From contig NW_019091362.1 in assembly GCF_001949145.1 (NCBI RefSeq), forward strand, positions 10,500,031 to 10,564,030: a stretch of DNA of 64,000 nucleotides, written 5' to 3'. Within the stretch, counting starts at the first letter, position 1; every line of letters starts with the position of its first letter. Origin of the DNA: Acanthaster planci. Taxonomy: Eukaryota > Echinodermata > Asteroidea > Valvatida > Acanthasteridae. This document shows positions 36,901-51,900 of the stretch, piece after piece. Under the pieces are notes generated by a model that ran no database searches, had not been told where the DNA came from, and was given only the letters and a program-made list of their open reading frames with translations. The translations under genes and the position numbers were made by a program.

Positions 36901-39900
36901 AATGGTCCATGTTATGGTTACTAGCAGCTCGCCTACGCTACCGACAGTTTTGACGGCTGCACTTGCCAACCAGTGGTAGTAGCGCATATGCGCTCGTCCA
37001 ATTTGCATATTTCATAGAAAAGGTCCATTGGTCAACGCGCGGCGTTTCGAGCTCTTGGAGGCGCACTAATGTGAACCGCCCGTATGAGTATAAACGTGTG
37101 TATACCCAATACCGAGAACGTTTTTAAGCTTACTTTCATCGAGGAACTCACAGGGTTGACAAAATTGCTGCCTCTAGTAATTAAAATGCACGATGATTGT
37201 GTGATTTCTACTCTGATGCAGCGCACTACTTACTGCAGTTGGTTTCGTCTGCGTAAGTGGGGCACTCGTGAATACCGTTGCAGACAGAAGACTGGTCCAG
37301 ACACTTAGATCCTGAAGGACACGCAAACTGACCAGACTCACAATCTGTGTCCAAAAGCAATTCGACAAACATAATGTACCAAAATTTTAGAGCAAATGTT
37401 TGGGTATTTCATCTGCACGGGTTACTTAACAAAGCGGTTTCTTGATTCATTAAACTACAAAAAGAGAGTTTATCCTTGAAATTGAGATCTGATTATGTAT
37501 TCATACAGCCACAAGGGGAACTCTCGAAGGTCAGAGGTGTGAGGACAACTTGAATGCTTCCAATAAAGCAACACAAAGACTTCGTCTTCACAAAGTTCAC
37601 AAAGTCAGAGATCATAATTTCTGTGAAAGTCAGGCCGACATCGGAAAATAACATCTAAACGTGAGGGAAACATTTACACATTACCAATTCCTTGGTTGTT
37701 CCTTACCAACGTTCGTAAAACTCTGGAGGTTAAATCGAAGCTGGTATGATGCCCATGCACGCGTTTGCAAAGCCGTTGTCATCCAAAGAAGTGAGCCTGA
37801 GGAAAACACTGCTCTATAAAATGGCACCGAATCGTTTTCCAACAGAACGGTTGAATCGACACTGGGATCGAGGCCGTTACCGATGCGCAGAGTACTTCCC
37901 CAGGACTCGATGACCTCTATCGCTATTCGAGTACCCGCCGGTGAGGTAACCTTCCAAAAGCATTCACTGACGTTCGATGTCAAGTTAGCTACAACCATAG
38001 GGGCACCCTGGTCAACACGCCCAGAGACCGTTACTAGATGCTGTTGACTTCCTATTTCTTTGGAAACCTCAACTGTCACCACCTGGTTGTGTGCTGACAA
38101 GTCCAAATTGGTCGCTCCACAAAAACCTGAATGCAGATAATGAGGAATTGCCGGTCAATGATTGAGAGCTAGAAAAGAAGTTTTACCGTTGAATAAGTTC
38201 AAATTTATTTTCAATCTCTTCTCAAGAAGGAAACCTGTACTTATGAAAGAGAACCATGTATAACTTTTGTTCTGTTTGAGTGGAGCAAATCCTTAATTAC
38301 AGGCAAAAATTGCAAACACGAGTACATCCCATAGAAACTTTCCAAAATGGTATCCAGACTTTCCAAGTTGGTCTCCTGTCTCATGTATTGGCATCTATAG
38401 TGAATCTGTGGATAGTGGCAGGTAACCAATGCTTCTTTACCGCAATCAACTTCATCTGCGTAGTTTGGTAGCTCTGCTCTCCCATTACATCTGGAACTGC
38501 CAGGCACACACTTTGAGCCGCTCTGCAAGCTCGGATCGTCGCAAGAACCTTACGATGCAAAGAATTCAGTAGAGCTAATTAAAATAATCATTTTCAGGTC
38601 TTCAATCTTGTGAAGTTGAAGGGGAAGCGACGGAGATGTACGGTCAATGGCATGTGTCGCTCAGTTTTGCATTAAAAAAGGGTACAGTTATGAAAAGGGG
38701 TTTAGGATATGAGATTATAAATAAGTTAGTCCAGAATTGATGCCGGCAGTAAGTATATGTACGAACATATTGCGGACATGACCTTTAGTCATGAGCAGGA
38801 TTTTCTGATTAAAGTTGGATCTTATTCTTGCACCTCAAAACAAGAGTCAATAAATATTCTGTCGTGTCCCACTACTACTTGAAGGAGTCACGGCGGCACT
38901 TGATTTCTGTTCATTGTACATGTACTTTATTCAAGTCTGGTAGCGCCTAAACCTATCATGACAGTTGTTTCGACAGGGGTAGTTTACAATACATTACCTT
39001 TGCATTTTCCATGTTAATGAGGCATGTAACCATGGTTACACCTGCAACTATTACCCCCCCCCAGTCAATTCCAGAACCAATAGCCATGATAAGGCTGAGA
39101 GCAATGGTGGTGGAGTTACATTCACAATGAAAGAAGCATAAAAGGTCAGCTTATACGCCTCCGGTCATTCAAGAAATTCTGCGATCGAGAAACAACGGAT
39201 ATCTGATTTCACCTTTGACTTGTGCTGCAGAAAACTCGACCTCAATGCCAAAGAATGCTCCTGCCACAATCCACATCTGATTTCCATTGAAGAAGTACAG
39301 GGTCCCAACAACTTGCATGTGTGTTTCATTAGCGACCAGTGAAGAAGGCGCGGACTTCCCCAGCCCGTTACCGAATGCCACGTAGCTGTGAAGGTCCACG
39401 ACCATTTTCTGGACTCGCATGGTGATGAAAGTATTGATATCGCTGGTAACTTGCCACACGCATACATGAACGAGACCTTCCAACGAAGTCGCAGAAAGCA
39501 AGATGGTGGAGTTCACATTAACTTGACGATGACCACACGTGGAGTCTGCCTCGGCAAAGACAAAGCGCATCTAGGATAAATCTGGCATAATTATTTATCG
39601 AAGGGAGTTTCTGTTTTAACCGTACGTCAGTTGCGTACTTTTCAGCACAAATAAAGGAACCTATCAGAGCAAGAGGAACATTGTATGGAGTACCATGGAG
39701 GAATACGAATTCCTCCATGGAGTATCGAAGTGAAAGACATCAGCACGAGAACCAGCCAATGAACCATCACTCGCGCGTTCTCCCTTCGTTTGCCCTGTAC
39801 TTCCTGTTTATGGTTCAAATGGTATCACGCTTAGATACATTTCACCGTTCACTTATTGGCAATAGAGCCTGAAAATTTACCCCTGACGGCGCGCTTCCAG

Positions 39901-42900
39901 AACCCTTGGAAAGGAAAAATAACGTGTTTAGAGTTTGTAATATTTTTTCGTTCAGTTACTTCTTCAAAAATCCAACTTGGAAAGAGGGCTTCGGAAAATA
40001 TTTGCCAGCATATCAATTTATAAAAACTGAAAAAATTACCTGACCTGAAAGAGAAATGTCCGGCCACAAATTGACCCATCACGGCCGAAAATCTAAAATA
40101 CATGAAGAACAGTCCAATGCGGAGGCCTCGTACGCAGATAAAAATTTACGGTTCATGAACAAAAGCCCAAATAAAAATAGATCAAAATAGTTTACACACT
40201 TTTTAATTTATTAGGTAACAAACTTAAAGCAATACTTTTGCGAAAGATTCTAATATTTTATTTAACCTTGGCTGACCATAACTGTGTTATGTCAACTCAA
40301 CGGAACTTTGAACCCATCGACTGCATTTGGGTAAATCTTTGCACAGTTTTACAATCTCGTTTGCACGTAAGCACGGGGAGTGAAAACAAACGTTCAGGAA
40401 CAAGGAGACCAAATTATAATATCTTCGGACGTGAAAGGTTGTTGATGAAATTCGTTTTTTTACCAATGTCCAGGTAACTTTTCTTACATAATAGTTGAGG
40501 AAGACAAAAGTAAAATTCCAACATGAGTGTTTCATGGGGTGGTTTGAGTTAAGAATTTTTCTTCCAAAAATTATCGAACGTGATAGGATGGCCCAATGTA
40601 AAATCCCCATATAGGTGGACCGCGCGAGGGTTCCGGAAGCTCGCTTCGTGACCTTTTACTTTCAGGCTCTGTCGCGACATGACGACCACCAGCGCAACTT
40701 GTGCTTTAGCATACGGAGGTTTTATCCGAGTCTAGAGGGTCTGCATATTTTTGTGTGACATGGAAGGGTGACTACAACGGCTTGCGAAGTCTAAAATACA
40801 TACAAGTGTATTTTAAACTTCAGTCGTGTCAGGTTGCCCTGTTCTTAATCGAACCTTAAACGACTCAATATTGTAAAATGCAAATGCACGCCATTCTTGG
40901 TAAAATAAAGAATAATCTGTTATAAATGGCTAGGAATGTATTTTTCAGATTCACGTATTTTTTAGAGATGAAGTTTAACTTACAGCAATCCCATTCGTCT
41001 TCGAAGTAGTCGGCACATCCGATGAAACCATCACATATCTGCTGACTATCCAAACACTTGTCGTTGTGACCACAATGAAATTCATCTTCACCACAAGTTG
41101 CTAATCCAATGAAAACAACATTAAGGCACATCAGTTTCTTATATATTGGTTTTTCTGGGTCACAATCATAATGCACTTAATTACGTGGAATTTCTCCGTC
41201 TTTTCACCACATTGGGTGCCATTTGAATATTGCCCGTGCCATATACACCCCGTAACGTGGGTCTTAGGCTGCATCCGAATCTCTTGTCTAGAGCTAGGTC
41301 TAGGTCTTCACTCCATTAGAAATGCGTGGAGACGCGTAGACAATAGACCTGGCCGTAGCTCTGGAAGCCCGTTTTGGACAAGGCCTATGTTTGTGGTACA
41401 CTCTGCAAGTTTCCGATGGTGACAAATTAGAGGGGGTTTCCCCAGTGCACGTTTTCACAAGCATATAAGTACATGTATATACACCACTGTAATTAGTAGT
41501 TAAATGTTAGAGTCTGTAATGAGCGAGGCACTACGACTTAAGCTTACTGTATCCGTGTTTATTTATGATTTCCCATCACAGGCAATTACTCGAAATCGTA
41601 TATCCTCTCCTGGAAAAGATTGGGCCCTCCAGGGTTCACTGCTCAGCTCCTGCCAGAACATTCCTTGGTGCAGAGGAGAGCAAATAAGGGGTGAAGTGGC
41701 TTGCCTACAAGACACAGTCTATGTTGCAAACGGGACTGACAGGTCAGAACTCCTTACCCCTGTGGAGGAGTTACAAGTCTTAACCACAGGGTTACCTTTC
41801 CCTTTCAGCTTGGTGGAGTGCCGGATTAAGATTACTTACCGCATCCCACTTCGTCAGAATAATCGTCACAGTCGCGTACAGAATCACAACGTGCGTCGAT
41901 GGGCAAGCACTGGACTCCAGACGAACAGGCAAATTCGGTGATGTTACAGTGCACTGCAGAGTAGCAATATTGAAAGACAAGGGATGCCAACCTTCATCTA
42001 ATTCGCCAGGACAGATGTTTTGATCACCAATGATAACACCTAAAAAAATTCCACCATTTTTACGAGTCAGAAACCACTTGTCTTTTTTCAGATGGCAAAA
42101 CACGATTGAGAAGACTTGTTAAAAAGACTAAAACCATGACAGCAAAAAAACCTAAAAACAAATGGAGTACATGTATTGGCATTTTGCTTGTCTAAATTTG
42201 CTTTTGTAGGCGATTCATTGTTATGTAATCGTAACGAGAAAAAGAGCAACCCTTTTTTCAAAAATGTTTTGAATGAGACAATTTTGGCTTTACAATCTGA
42301 ACAGAAAAACACACAGTATTCAAGTTACATAAATTATGCACGTAGGCCTATGATTTTCTTTGAAATGGTTGTATTTTACAGAATTTGGCCATTAAGTTTA
42401 CGTATCACCTACATAAATAGAAATTATACGGTTGATTGTTCCTACGTAGCTTTTGGAAGATTCTTCCGTAATTCAGGAGTAGCTCTGGAGACTTGCGACT
42501 CATTTCATTTGATATGGAAGTTATAAAACTATAGGGAAATATCAGACGAAGTGGCTTAACGAATAATTTAGTTCTGTCAAAACAGATTTCTTTTTATAGT
42601 TCGCACCACACTAACCTGTTTCACTTAACTGCGCCAGTTCAAACGAGAAGATATTCACTACGTAACTCGGGGTTATGGAAGATATCCAAGCCTCCTCCGA
42701 ATGAATTGTAAAGACTCTGGGAATCGTACCCGTTGTTTTATTCAGGACTGTTGAGTTCAGATCACTTGGATCGTGGCCAGAGCCCACCAAGATGGCCGCT
42801 GACAGGGTGAGGGATACATTAATGACGCGGAAGTTGATGAAGTGACCTGGAGAAGCGTAGACTAACCAGATACAGGTTAATGGCACATATCCTAATGGCC

Positions 42901-45900
42901 GCCGTGGGGAGAGCAGGTAGATGCCACTTCCAGAGAGATTAACAGGTGGACCACAGACACCTGGTAAGACAATAAATCATTCGAAGCGATTAACATAAAT
43001 GTCTAACTGTCAAACTAAGAGAGTATCTCCGCGTTGACTGAGAGGACTGTTGCAATTAATGTCGGAGAAATGGATTTGACCTTGCGATAACAATCAAAGT
43101 GGTTATATTCTCTACGCATTAAAAGCATGCATAGTTGCTCGCATCATTGGGGGAAAAGAAAAGTAATTAAACTACATTATTCGTTCTTAAGCTTCAATCT
43201 TACAAATCCCTTATCCCGAAAGAGCATTAGGCAATGTAAATGCAGCCAGACCGGTTGTCTGGCTTTATGCTTCGACAAAATAAATGTCATGTATAACCGC
43301 CAATCACGTCTTCCAGTTAAAAAAATGTTTAATATATATAAATACAACGGGAGCTGTAGTTGGCTCTCGCGATTCATTTTGGTCTAAAAGTGGTTTGCAC
43401 CCATAGTTTCTTGTCACACCTGATTTTGGTTATTTTGTTGATTGAATGAAACACACATTGTCAAATCACCGCCAGGCATCAGAGTAGCTTCTGAATGCAA
43501 CGCATAAACTGCACCTTTAAATTGATAGCAAAGCTTACGTCATTGGGATTCGTCTACTTTACCGAGTTGCGGCTGCAACCTATAGTAACCCCCCCCCAAA
43601 AAAAAACTACCCGTGATACGTATTAATCTATGTTTTACCTTTTAATATTTTGACAAAGTTAATCTATGTTCATAGGAGTTTACAGGTATCGATATTTTAG
43701 AGTAGCATTGGCTTGCACTATAGGCGTTACAAAAATGCGACTCGATTACTTTTCACAGTACAAAATGTGGTCTCAAAGAAAAAAATTGAGATATTTTAGA
43801 GACTTTAAAGATTTGACTGCCCGTGATTTCGTTCCTTTCTGTCGTCCTTTATGCATTACTGGGAGGGATTAGTGTAAAATGCTTTCTATGTCGTTTTGTC
43901 TTAATAGATGAATTTAGGGCATCTTCTACACTATTCACAAGAAAGTTTTTTTACACTTATACACTGTGAAAACATTATCATCTTCAAATAACAATGATTT
44001 TGAAACTTACAGACGGTAATTTCCTGTACTCTTTCCTTCTCGCTTGAAATATAAGTGGAATGATTTTTTTACTACTAACTACGAGTGTTGAAAGTCTGTA
44101 TCTAAGACTAATGCAATACATACAAAGAAAGGTACGGCTTTTTATCGGAATGAAAACGTACCACAATTAAGCTCATCATATAAATTTGGGCACTGTTGGA
44201 GGAAATCACACAAACGCTCCTCGTGCACGCATTCTGACTTCCCCCCAGATGTTGAACACTGAAATTCGTATGGATGACATTCTCCTGTAAGTAAAAAAGA
44301 ATAAATAGGGTTGGAACAGTATGTTCACCAGCAGCTGGAAACAATTTCCTGAGGTCAATCGGTACAGAAGTGCATAAGGGCTAAGACAACGAAAACTGGG
44401 AGAGAGAAGAGAAATTATCTCATAAGCCAGATTTTTTCTTGTCATGTTAATGGCCCTTCGAAGCCATCGTTTCCCTTTCAGTGTGCCAACATTTTTCAGT
44501 CAATGCAGGGGCCCTTTTCTGTGTGGGTGTGTGTAGGGGGAGGCAGCCATTCATATAGGATAAATATAGATATCTCCTTTCCCTTCCCTTGTTTTACCCT
44601 TATGCTTTAATTAGTTGCGGCAAAAGCACGATATTTGACACAAAAGCTTAGATTAAACTGAGTACCACCCTGGCGTGCTATACACGACGGCCTCTGTCGT
44701 GCTACACGCCGTGGCGTCACGCGGTGTACCATCGTCGTATCCAATCCGTGCCTGTGGTCTAATTAAATAAATTTTGCACTTCGGCTTGAAGTTTTTGGTA
44801 CGCGCACGTGTAGCCTGGAAATTTGCCTCGCTGACTTAATACATAAGACTTGGGGAAAACGACAAGATCTGAAAACACCTGGTCCAGGAAGACTGGGTCG
44901 CGATTTATTTGAAGGTCAGGACACAAAAAAGAAAGAATTTGACAGTTGGCCAATGAACTTTAACTGGGACCCATCCTGTAACCGATGCCAGCCGTACAAA
45001 GAAAAAAAAACAGTTCTCTCATGTGGTCCTCTAAGGAAGATAATAAATGAAACTGTACGTGACTAAAGTAAAAAAAAGGGGGGGAATGGAAATGTGATAA
45101 CAACCCAGCACAGTGCCACAACTGGATTACTCGAGTGATCCATCAGGCACAAACCCCAGCTGCCACTAGTGACGAGAGCAGAAAAATGCAAATGTGGGAA
45201 GGCTGAAGAGAGCTGTGAGTGGTAATACTCACTCTTCAGTAGCATGCACTAGTCTGAACAGTTAACTGCAGGAGGCTCGATAAGCAGTGCTAAACTATAA
45301 GGTGATGCGGGGTACCAGACAAGTTGCTGACTGAACTAAGGAAGCTTGTAAACGCGAAAGTGTCATGTAAAAAAAAATAAATCTCCCTTCCACACATGCA
45401 TAGCAACATACTTGAGGATGTCAATTTAACACAAAAAAAACATGACGAAAGCTGCACTGATGTTAACCTAATCGAAAGGGCGTCATATGATTTTGCGGTT
45501 GCTGGAAAAATGAAAGTGAAAAACAGGGTGGAAAATGAAGCGATGCCCATTCATAAGTTTGAAGATTGGAATGTTGAGTCGTAACAACGAAATGGCGATA
45601 TTGCCACATTGGATATAGTGAAATTATACAATCGTACGGTGAATCTACAAAAGTAAATGGTGCACAGCCGAATAAGATAACAGTACTGCCTTGGAGGATA
45701 GTAAAGTTGCTGACTGAAGACGTCACATTGCAAGTCTGGATTGAATAATGGTGAAAATGCCGAATGTTATGGCAATCGTCCTGATCGAAATGGTGAAACT
45801 GCCGAAATAATGGTGAAAGTGCAAAATGAAACAGTGAAAATGACGAGTTCAGCTCTGAAATTGGCGAACTGAATGTTGAAATTGCCGTCGAATGGTGAAA

Positions 45901-48900
45901 TCGACGAATGGAACAGTGAAACTAACTGTAATTTAAAAGCGAAATGTTAAAACCGACGATGGACATGTATTGGTAACAAAGATAGCAACGGCGTTCCATA
46001 ACATCATGAAGGCATCAGTCTCTGTCTCTTCACCATGTCATCGTAAATTAACTACAATACTACAATATACTATAATTTTATAATTAAATTCGATGTGTCG
46101 CGTTTGACACCAGTGCTGACTCTTTCGCGCGTTTCCCAGGCTGAAATGAATTACAATCGACACAGCAGAAGGCTAAGCACTATTTTGACGCTGGCTTTAG
46201 AGACAGCCATATCCACTGTCTGACAAGGGAGACGGGGGGTACCAACCACTTACAAATTTCCATTATCGCAGCTTTGAAGCGGGTTGATCAAATTAGTGTG
46301 CAATGTGTCCCCAAAGAACGCTGCAAGGAACATTTTGCACACTCATTTCTGATGGTCCAGCATGATATGCCCTAGTAATTAAACTCAAGCATTTTCAGAA
46401 AAAAAGCACCATCTCAGCACGTTCCAGTGCGTAGCGCCAGTGCTACTTTCAGATCATTCGAAATCAAATAACAAATGTGAAACGTAAGACTAGAAAGAGG
46501 CACGAGCCAAATTTTGGTTGCATTTGTTTACTGAGACTTACACTGTAATTTTTACGGTAAATTTTCATAATGTTTTACTGGCAGCGTTGGCGCCAGTAAT
46601 ATACTGTAAATGAATTACAGTACCTATTTCGTGGTAATTCATTATTTGAAAAGGTGGTATCTTTGCAACTTGATGATCATCTTTATGATAACAATTTGCA
46701 TGACATATTTTAGTCAGTCTACAGACCACTGCATTCAACAAAATCTGCACTGATTAAGGTTCAGTCTGACATTGCACAGGCACTTGATAATGGGGAGGTT
46801 GTGCTGCTTATGTTAGACATGTCAGCTGCCTCGAAACACAATTCATCATGCAATTATTCTTCGTTGCCTGTTTTGACTTGGTTTAAGTCGTATTTGTCTA
46901 ATAGATGTCAGAGCGTTATGGTTAAAGATATTTGCTCCGATGAGAAAGTAGTTGAGCATGGGGTACCTCAGGGCTCCGTTTTGGAACCGAAATTGTACAG
47001 TATTTATACAAGGCCCGTTGGCCATATTTTGAGTAGGCATGGTCTTTCTTACCACCTTAACGCAGATGACTTTCAGAAATACGTTAAAGTCAAACAATCC
47101 CCTGTAAATTTAGCTGTTGCTATCAGTAATATTCAGGAATGTTTGCTGAAGCTGAAAACTTGGCTATGTATTAACGGTCTTAAAAAATGAAGATAAGACT
47201 GAGTTCATCGTTTTTTGTCCAAAGAAACTAAATGGTCTCTGTCAGGAGCCTTGGCGTCCTATTTGATAAGAATTAGGATATGCAAAAGCATGTTTGTAAT
47301 ATATCCCGGATATATCATTACCAACTACTTAATATCAGTAAAAGTGACGACGCATGTAGGGCCTTTGTTCAAGCCACTGTTGTGTCTAAGCTTGATTATG
47401 CTAATGCCCTTTATATGGCATAAGGGGCGTTCTTATGAATCAGCTTCGAGTTCAAAATACAGCTGCTAAAATAATTACTAAGACAAATAGACGTGATCAT
47501 ACTACACCCATTTTAGCTCAACTTCATTGGTTACCTGTTTGCCAAAGGGTGGAATATAAAATAGTATTGATTGTTTATAAAGCACTTCATGGGCAAACAC
47601 CAAGTTATATTAGTTCTATTATCCAGCGGTACCGACCACCTATGGCTTTGTGTTCTGCAGATCAGTTCCTCCTGTCCGTTCCAAGAACTAAGACAAAAGT
47701 TTTGGAAATAGTTCTTTTCAATAGGGGGCTCCTGTTCTGTTAGGTTGTCCGAATCAGTAGGTTCGTTCAAAACACATCTTTTTATGAAATATTTTAATTA
47801 ATTTTTCGTATTCTTACGGTTAACATATCTGCAGAAACGTGGTGTTATCCGACGACCATGCTAACACCCTTGTGATTGTAAGGTGTTGCTCCGGCGCCGC
47901 TGAATGTCGCTTTTAGCACCTGTGGGTGAGGGGAGCGACGTCAGCGGTGTTGGAGCGACACATTTTGGGTGTGGTCTTCTGGTGGCATCGGGAAGTGTTG
48001 TTTTTGGCACCACAGTTTTGCATGTATCTTTGTATTTTTATGTATTATTTCAATCGTCATTGTATTCTTAACATATTAATATAGGTGTTATTGTTATTGT
48101 TTTTTTATATTGTAAAGCGCCTTAGAGCCTTTTTGGGCGCTATACAAGTGTGGTATAATAATAATATCGATAATTTGACAGTAACCGTAAAAGTGGCAGT
48201 TATTGATCCCGGTTGAATTTACCTTCAGCCACAGTAAATAACAGTTTTCATTGATGACAGATTCATTCTCAATGTGTATGTGCGAAGTATACACACTTAT
48301 AAGGTTTCGGTTCCCTTACCTCGTAATCTGGTTCCCTTATCCCGAAATCTCGATAATGGCCGTACTTCATTTACACTCTTAGTATACCTCACCTGGTATG
48401 TACACGCAATGATTGGTTTCTCTTAAAATCATGGTTAGTACGCAAAAAAGTCAGATTTTTCATTTTTCATGTTGATTTTTATCTTGGATGGCGTTTATAT
48501 GCAAAATTAGACAAAGCACACACAACTGTCAAAATAACATCAAAGGATCGTTGAATAAAGAATGGAGAATGGCAAAGTTTACTTGACAATCGTAACAACG
48601 CCCCATTCGTGTCGACATGCAAATTTAGGTAAAAGTTTATTGTAAACACTACTTTTAAATATTCAGTATTGCACTGCATTTATTGTTAAGCTCTTTTACA
48701 GTGGATTACTGTTGTAAAATCGAATCAAACCAAATTTGACCAAAGAAACGGACGAAAAGATATAAAACGAACTCGTTTGCCTCCCGATTGTCCACGGTTA
48801 TACTCAACCCGAGCAAACCAGAAACGGAAAGAAATGTCCCTCTTTTTGTATTAAGATATTCCCATTTGCCTCTTATGAAAGTAGAGATATCCTGATTTAA

Positions 48901-51900
48901 AAAGAGAAACCTCTTTTTCAGGTAGTGATCTCTACACTAATAAAAAATAATAGAGATACGTGTACTGGTATCTCAGTCTCAGGATTAAATTCACAATTCA
49001 AACGATGTTAATGGAGAACACCAGAGCATTGTGTGGAAGAATCAAGAGTCGCCCTATTTGTGATGTCAGAGGCACTGGCGCAAGAAAGATCAGTGGATCC
49101 GAAATATGAAACCTTGACTATACGACACACTGCCTACAACCATGGAGGAAGGACACAGAAGGAATCTGAACTGCCCACAACGTCTGGCCAATTCGTGCTT
49201 TATGGCATGCCCGATGTGTCCACGAGAGTGTAGCGATCGCTTGATGTTTCACAACTGTGAAACCCCTTAGTAACCATATATGATCACCGCGTCAATTTTT
49301 CGCTGGTAAACTCTGTATACTGAAGAATAGGAAACCGAAGGGTGTTTGGTATGATTTCTCAACATCATCAAATTTAATACTTGCGCAGTTGCTTGTGTTA
49401 GGTCGTGTGCCCTAAATGTTCATGTGCAGTTATTGTTCAACGTTCTCTTCTGCAGTTATTTTCGGAATAAATAGTCAAGTTGTTAATAAGATTTTGTGAT
49501 TTGAATCATTTTTATAACGTCATTTATACAAAAATGTAGTTAAAGAGATCTCGTGTTTAGTTCTTTCTTTCTCTGAGCTTTCCAGTCGTGGCCCACATGT
49601 TGTTGGCCAGTCTTGACCGAATTCGTACCAAGTCTTCGAAACTTGTGCTTTGGAGGGAAAAATATGAAGAGTAAAACCATTGCACGGATAATGGAACAGT
49701 CACTTTGTATAAAATAAAAAAGCTTATTCACGGTGGCAAAAGAAGGCATAACATTAGGGATTTTTCGTTCTCCATTTCCTGGTCACATCGATAAGTTGTA
49801 GTTAATTGCAAGCAAAAAACCAAAAATTTTGCCAGGATGTTACTGGCTCAAGTTGTCGGCAGGCAGTAAAAATCGGGCGATTTTTGGAATGTTCTGTAGT
49901 ATTGTCTGACTGGGCAGCGCCAGAGTTGTACCCCCTTCGGTGGCCTTTCTCCACGCTCAGGCCAAAGTTCATCAACGCGCTATTTCACTTCATGCCGTTA
50001 TTTACCACATCCAAATTCGTCTTCTTTGTTGTCACAATCTGGAAATCCATCGCATCTCATGCTGACAGGGATGCAGACATTGTCGCGTGCGCAACTGAAT
50101 TCTGTCTCATTACGACAAGATGCTGGAAAAAAGAAACGAGGTTAATGAACGTTACAATACACTTCAATGTGAATGCTTTGAACAGATATTAGAATTATGA
50201 AACATAACACTTGAATATGCTATCGTGTTTACAACCAACCATTAAAAGACCAACCTTAACTCACCCACTGACCAAACAAGATTGCCATTTACCATTGCCA
50301 TTTAGATTCTAAATAAATTTGACTCACATTCACAGCGTGCACCGCGTGGGAGTTTTACCTGGATATTCTGACTCGACCCGCAGCAGAAGTCTGGCAGGAT
50401 AGAGAAAGTAAAACTTCCAAAACGTGATTTGGACATCTGAGTTACGAATTACCCTGCCTGGTTCCTTTACATTGAATAACTGCGCAACTCTCTGCGACCC
50501 TGCTTCGAAATATAAGTAAAAATCGTCCAGGTAAGGATCCAAGAAGCGAATCCGGATGACTTGGCCATTTCCGGCTCGCACTGTCCAAGAGCACTCGGCT
50601 GTAGTGGACAAGAGGCTGGTTGGATCTCCCCTCAGCTGCCCGCCAGGAAAACTGATATCGTGGTGTGAGTTCATAGGAAGGAGGATAGGATCATCATCGT
50701 CACAGTAATCTGCCGAGCATATGAGAATCGTCATATCAACATTCCTCCATGGCAGGGAAGGAGTTTCGCCATCATTTCATCTATGGTTTACGTTAGATTT
50801 TAAACTAGAGGTACATGTACTTCTCTACTCGGACTAAAAACAGGAACCAACATCAGAATTTAGCTTTCCGTAGGGAGAAGTTCAATAAGATTTCAGGGTT
50901 TGCACAATTGGTATACGCAGGGCAAGTGCTGGCAGTAACACCACGTAGCAAGGTATTTTTATTTCCCGTCCGAGCCACACATTGTAGCATGATGTTATCG
51001 CAAACTCCTTGCCTGAAACAACATCAGGCTGCAAACTATTAGACAAAAAGGAAGCAAATTGTGTTCCCTCAAATTCTAAATCAGAAAGGTGCGTAGAAGC
51101 ATCTTCAGTATAGTTTCCACTCGCCATTTTGCGTATAGTCTTCTTTTTAAAAAGAAGGCTTGGGTTCCAAACCAGTAACCAGGACTTTTCGTGGGGGGTG
51201 GGAGTGTGAATCCTCAACAAAGCAGACCAAGCATAGATCTTTTGATTTTTTGTTTTGAAAAACAGCAGGATTAGTTAAGTCGTACCAATTGTTTTACGGG
51301 GGAGGGGTTACAAGTATATAAACGCCCGAAAAGGGGATAACCGAGGCGCAGAATACGGACGAGTGCGGACTTTTGTGCTCAAAATCTTTTCGTGCCTCAG
51401 AAACGGACCTTTTAGTCGCGTGGGGAGGTGCGGACGCATGCACCCCCTACTTACGGGCCTGGGTTCCAAGCACACACATTCGTCATGCAAAAATTGCGGA
51501 AATGAAAAGCAAAATGAAATATACGAATTGTAAAAAAAAACCTCATCCGGGACACTCACCACAGTTTTCTTCATCTGACAGTCCCAAAACGCTGCTACAG
51601 TCCAACCGACCATCGCAAACAATCGTAGCATCGTAACAAGCGCTCAGGTATCCGTTTCCGTTACAGAGGAATTCGTTGGACAAGCATCCTCCTTGAATCG
51701 AAGGGAAAGAATTACTTGAACTTTTAAACAACATTTTTCTGCTTTATAAATTTTTTCTCTGTGTTCATACATAATCAAACAACCAGACTTAATAACCATC
51801 GGGTGTATAGCAAGGTACAGACTGTCAAATGCTTTTTACCTGGGTTTGTTGACAATCCATTCCAATCATTTTTCTGCAGAGCGAACTTGAAGGTCGCATC

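Noticed and set aside
41504-41941. 145-codon plus-strand frame
   Set aside because: Overlaps the LDLa5 exon on the other strand and a SINE-like relic; no family, so a shadow frame.
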